Of a stretch of 7,899 nt of DNA, positions 5,727 to 7,899 are shown in pieces; positions within the stretch are counted from its first letter, which is position 1; every line of letters begins with the position of its first letter. The translations under genes were made by a program, and so were the position numbers. The DNA is from Candidatus Omnitrophota bacterium. Its GTDB lineage: Bacteria; Omnitrophota; Gorgyraeia; 2-01-FULL-45-10. The notes beneath the pieces were generated by a model. The model saw only the letters and a program-made list of their open reading frames with translations. It was not told the DNA's origin and searched no databases. The stretch spans positions 1 to 7,899 of the forward strand of contig JAPLMH010000112.1 in the NCBI GenBank assembly GCA_026387135.1, read 5' to 3'.

Positions 5727-7899
5727 CTATTGGTATTGCGGCGGCGTCTGTTTTTGAGTGAATGTACCTGTGGCCGCGCCATTAAACGTGCCTGATTCCG
5801 CGCCAGTATATGTGCCGGCGGCCTGGCCGGTGAACTCTCCTACATTGTTAGCTGCTGAACCATTACCGCTAACCAACGCTGCCCACTGGCTCCCCTCCCA
5901 TTTCGTTCCAGTCAGCGTCGCTGTAGTATTAGTAGTGGTGTCTGTCATTGTAAGCGTCCATCCGGTACCGGGTAACGATGTAAAAACTCCGTTAGTGATA
6001 GTTGCCGCCCATATACCGTCCGCCGCGGATTCGCCCATCCTGTAAAAGCTTGTGTTCATGGTCGCGGACAATATTCCGTTATTACCCGTCATAATGGAAG
6101 AATAAGCGACAGTTATCGGAACGTTTGTGCCGCCGAGCGCTATTATATTTGAATCCATCCCGGGCCCGGCCAACAGATTGCTGTATTGATTGCCATCTAT
6201 AATATCCTGAGGTCTAACCCATTCTCCGGCAGCCCCCGCCTGCCATGTTCCGCTTCCACCTGCCTCATCTTCCGCATAATATCCCGTAAGCGGCCCGGAC
6301 AACTTTCTGCCTGAAAGTGTGCCGTCTTTACCCAAAACGATCCAGATAGCATTTACATCGCCCTCGACTTCTCCGCCGGACCATTTGGTTCCGTCGAATC
6401 CTCCAAGCCACGAACCACAGGCATAATTCGTATCCGCGGAAGTCGCTCCCGGCACCGTCATGCCGGTTAAATCATAGATATCCCAAACATCGGAAGTAGT
6501 ACCGCTGTAAGTTCCGCCGGTAACTAAATTCCACACCCCCCACTCCTGTCCCGCTATATTCAACATATTACCGGATCCGCCATTAGCATTTATATCACCA
6601 CCACCGAAAAATCCTCCTCCGTCTTCCAATCCGCTTAACGTATCCCAAGAGATATTGTCGCGTAAATTAGCCGGTAGTATGCCTACGCTGTTATAAAATT
6701 TTTTGGTGAGCCCCATACCTTCAATGCTATACATCTCGTACATTTTAATATCGGCATAGTAATCTCCGACAACATCGCCATAGAGCACTCCCGCGTCACC
6801 TGCGGGGTCTATATAAAGCGAATATATCGCACCTTTTAATTTGCCTGAACCGCCAACACCTGCAGAAAGTCCATAAAAAGAACCGACGCCGTTACCCACA
6901 CCGCTACCGTCATTGTACGTAGTATAGGTATAACCATCGCCATTATCATATCTGCTTACAAATCCATCTTCACCTGCAAGCCCTCCGCCCTGATAATACC
7001 ACTCTTTTTGGACGTACCAGGCAAACTGCTTATCGGGAGTATCTTTGTGAGGCGGCGTAAATTCGCCCATAGAAATAAATTCAGGATGGCTTACGTCCGA
7101 CCAGATAGCGCCTATCAAGCCGATAAGGCCTGCGAAATCAAAAGTAGCTCCTTCGCCGAGATTCCATCCCTGTGCCACAAAACGTCCGCTCGAAGTAAGC
7201 GGATTTGTATCAGTGCTTACTCCCACGCTGAGCGCTTCCCAGATCCCGTTATTATAAACTCCGACAAGGGAGCCCTTAGAGTTACTTATTCCCGACTCGC
7301 TTAAGCCTGTGACATCGATCTCTCCTGAAAACTCTCCAACTTGTCCGGCGGTCTCCCCTTTTAAGATCCCTATCCAATAAGAATTAGCCGTTGCTTCATT
7401 CCCAGAATCTTCATCAAAAGACCAGCCGCCCATATCCGCTTCCCAGCTGCCGGTAGGAAAAGGTGAGGTGTAACTGCCGCCGGAGCTCGACCTCCAAAGA
7501 TTCCAATTATCCTGGTCGCTGATCTTTGCTGATTCAGCCTCTATGCTGCCGGAAAATCCCGGGCGGCCTATCGAGCCGATAGAAGTGTCACTGTATTGAA
7601 TCCCCACCCCATCACGGAGATTTTCCGGAACAACGTCCGTTTCATATTCACGCTCCCCACGGCTTAAGGTGCCATCAGCCTCAAACATGCCGAGTCCCGG
7701 ATAGAATGTCCCTGTGATATCTTTGGACAATAGATACCCGCAAAGATTCCCCCCAGCCAATGGATTGGGACGAATATAGAATGCGCCGAATAACCCCTTT
7801 AGTGAATTATTGACAATGGTTCCTCCGAGGGCTCCCGAGAAGGAGCCGCCGTCAGCGGTCTTGCCCGTCACGTTTCCGTCATTGGCCCACAAGGAATAA
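5727..7899 (-). CDS. Large repetitive glycine- and aromatic-rich surface or secreted protein, C-terminal part (runs off right edge)
   Basis: The frame is open from the TAG at 5729-5727 to the right edge, about 724 codons. No start is visible: the TTG at 7892 is preceded by in-frame sense codons (TAT TCC), so the true start lies outside the window. Residue numbers count that TTG as 1. The product is rich in Gly, Ser, Thr, Asn, Tyr and Trp, poor in Lys, and has only two cysteines (51 and 492), a composition typical of exported beta-rich proteins. It contains two diverged copies of a domain of at least about 180 residues (about 14-196 and 337-540) and a C-terminal run of 8-residue repeats (687-710). 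Recurrent G-x-W motifs (GIWEA, GTWQA, GIWAA) resemble beta-solenoid or bacterial adhesin repeats. The end, TQKQTPPQYQ, carries no LPxTG, PEP-CTERM or autotransporter-barrel signature. It is followed 6 bp later by an exported metallopeptidase gene. Its function is unknown; a surface adhesin is an inference. Confidence 0.85.
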   Translation of the reverse strand, partial: YSLWANDGNVTGKTADGGSFSGALGGTIVNNSLKGLFGAFYIRPNPLAGGNLCGYLLSKDITGTFYPGLGMFEADGTLSRGEREYETDVVPENLRDGVGIQYSDTSIGSIGRPGFSGSIEAESAKISDQDNWNLWRSSSGGSYTSPFPTGSWEADMGGWSFDEDSGNEATANSYWIGILKGETAGQVGEFSGEIDVTGLSESGISNSKGSLVGVYNNGIWEALSVGVSTDTNPLTSSGRFVAQGWNLGEGATFDFAGLIGLIGAIWSDVSHPEFISMGEFTPPHKDTPDKQFAWYVQKEWYYQGGGLAGEDGFVSRYDNGDGYTYTTYNDGSGVGNGVGSFYGLSAGVGGSGKLKGAIYSLYIDPAGDAGVLYGDVVGDYYADIKMYEMYSIEGMGLTKKFYNSVGILPANLRDNISWDTLSGLEDGGGFFGGGDINANGGSGNMLNIAGQEWGVWNLVTGGTYSGTTSDVWDIYDLTGMTVPGATSADTNYACGSWLGGFDGTKWSGGEVEGDVNAIWIVLGKDGTLSGRKLSGPLTGYYAEDEAGGSGTWQAGAAGEWVRPQDIIDGNQYSNLLAGPGMDSNIIALGGTNVPITVAYSSIMTGNNGILSATMNTSFYRMGESAADGIWAATITNGVFTSLPGTGWTLTMTDTTTNTTATLTGTKWEGSQWAALVSGNGSAANNVGEFTGQAAGTYTGAESGTFNGAATGTFTQKQTPPQYQ
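5763..5834 (-). repeat. Three tandem 24-bp units encoding an 8-residue repeat at the C-terminus of the surface protein
   Basis: The units encode FTGQAAGT, YTGAESGT and FNGAATGT (residues 687-710), followed by a partial fourth beginning FT. The consensus is aromatic-x-G-x-x-x-G-T, an alternation that suits short beta-strands with a stacked aromatic. At DNA level the units share period and several positions but are not identical. Similar single motifs occur elsewhere in the protein (SFSGALGG near 17-24, GEFSGEID near 187-192). Confidence 0.8.
6273..6884 (-). repeat. Repeat domain copy B in the large surface protein
   Basis: This covers about residues 337-540 of the visible part of the protein. 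It matches copy A in the same order: LKGAIYSLYI (352-361), GVLYGDVVGDYY (368-379), ILPANLRDNISW (405-416), EWGVWNLVTGGTY (450-462), GSWLGGFDG (493-501) and IWIVLGKDG (516-524). Offset from copy A is about 320 residues, with small insertions such as the glycine-rich stretch at 425-441. Divergence is high, so the duplication is old or kept under diversifying change. Confidence 0.72.
7305..7853 (-). repeat. Repeat domain copy A in the large surface protein
   Basis: This covers about residues 14-196 of the visible part of the protein. Anchors shared with copy B, in order, are LKGLFGAFYI (31-40), GYLLSKDITGTFY (52-64), VVPENLRDGVGI (87-98), NWNLWRSSSGGSY (129-141), GSWEADMGG (148-156) and YWIGILKGE (172-180). 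The similarity probably continues past the stated end, through GVYNNGIWEALSVG (211-224). Boundaries are approximate and come from comparison by eye. Confidence 0.72.

Noticed and set aside
5758..6045. 95-codon plus-strand open frame rich in Val, Ala and Pro
   Set aside because: It mirrors the Gly/Thr-rich C-terminus of the surface protein; the composition is that of an antisense reading, with no independent support.
7008..7304. 98-codon plus-strand open frame
   Set aside because: It is antisense to the repeat protein, with no motif, signal peptide or neighbour supporting expression.
7890..7892. TTG as the start codon of the large surface protein
   Set aside because: The frame continues upstream to the window edge without a stop, there is no ribosome binding site or signal peptide after it, and the following residues are already repeat-type sequence.

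Overview
This is a compact bacterial window of about 48-50% GC (judged by eye). Every gene I can support lies on the minus strand, so transcription runs from high to low coordinates. The short gene spacings, the composition, a large repetitive surface protein, a GAF-HD-GYP protein and a palindromic repeat inside a housekeeping gene resemble genomes of uncultivated Gram-negative groups such as Omnitrophota. That placement is an impression, not a demonstrated assignment.

Right block (about 4107-7899). In transcription order it holds three genes. The first is the C-terminal 720-odd residues of a large glycine- and aromatic-rich repetitive protein whose frame runs off the right edge. The second, after 6 bp, is a small secreted protein with an HEIGH zinc-protease motif. 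The third, after 3 bp, is a GAF-HD-GYP protein, probably a cyclic-di-GMP phosphodiesterase. The spacing suggests one operon. The combination of surface protein, exported protease and c-di-GMP enzyme recalls the logic of the LapA/LapG/LapD adhesin-release system with non-homologous parts; this is the most speculative idea in the window.

Middle (about 3851-4103). A perfect-consensus sigma70 promoter (TTGACA, 17 bp, TATAAT) starts 3 bp after the HD-GYP stop codon. It points into tRNA-Ala(GGC) and then tRNA-Leu(CAA), both with encoded CCA ends.

Left block (1-3842). The nfo gene (endonuclease IV) starts only 8 nt after the CCA of tRNA-Leu. It is followed by leuS (4-bp gap), comEA (no gap) and the first 30 codons of comEC (1-nt overlap). 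No terminator or second promoter is evident, so tRNA-Ala, tRNA-Leu, nfo, leuS, comEA and comEC may share one transcript. That would join leucyl-tRNA synthetase with one of its own tRNAs, an abasic-site repair enzyme and a DNA-uptake apparatus.

The clearest structural oddity is a palindromic element of about 79-81 bp inserted in frame in leuS (944-1022). It adds about 27 residues to a linker in the anticodon-binding part of LeuRS. It looks like a dispersed genomic repeat that has become protein-coding.
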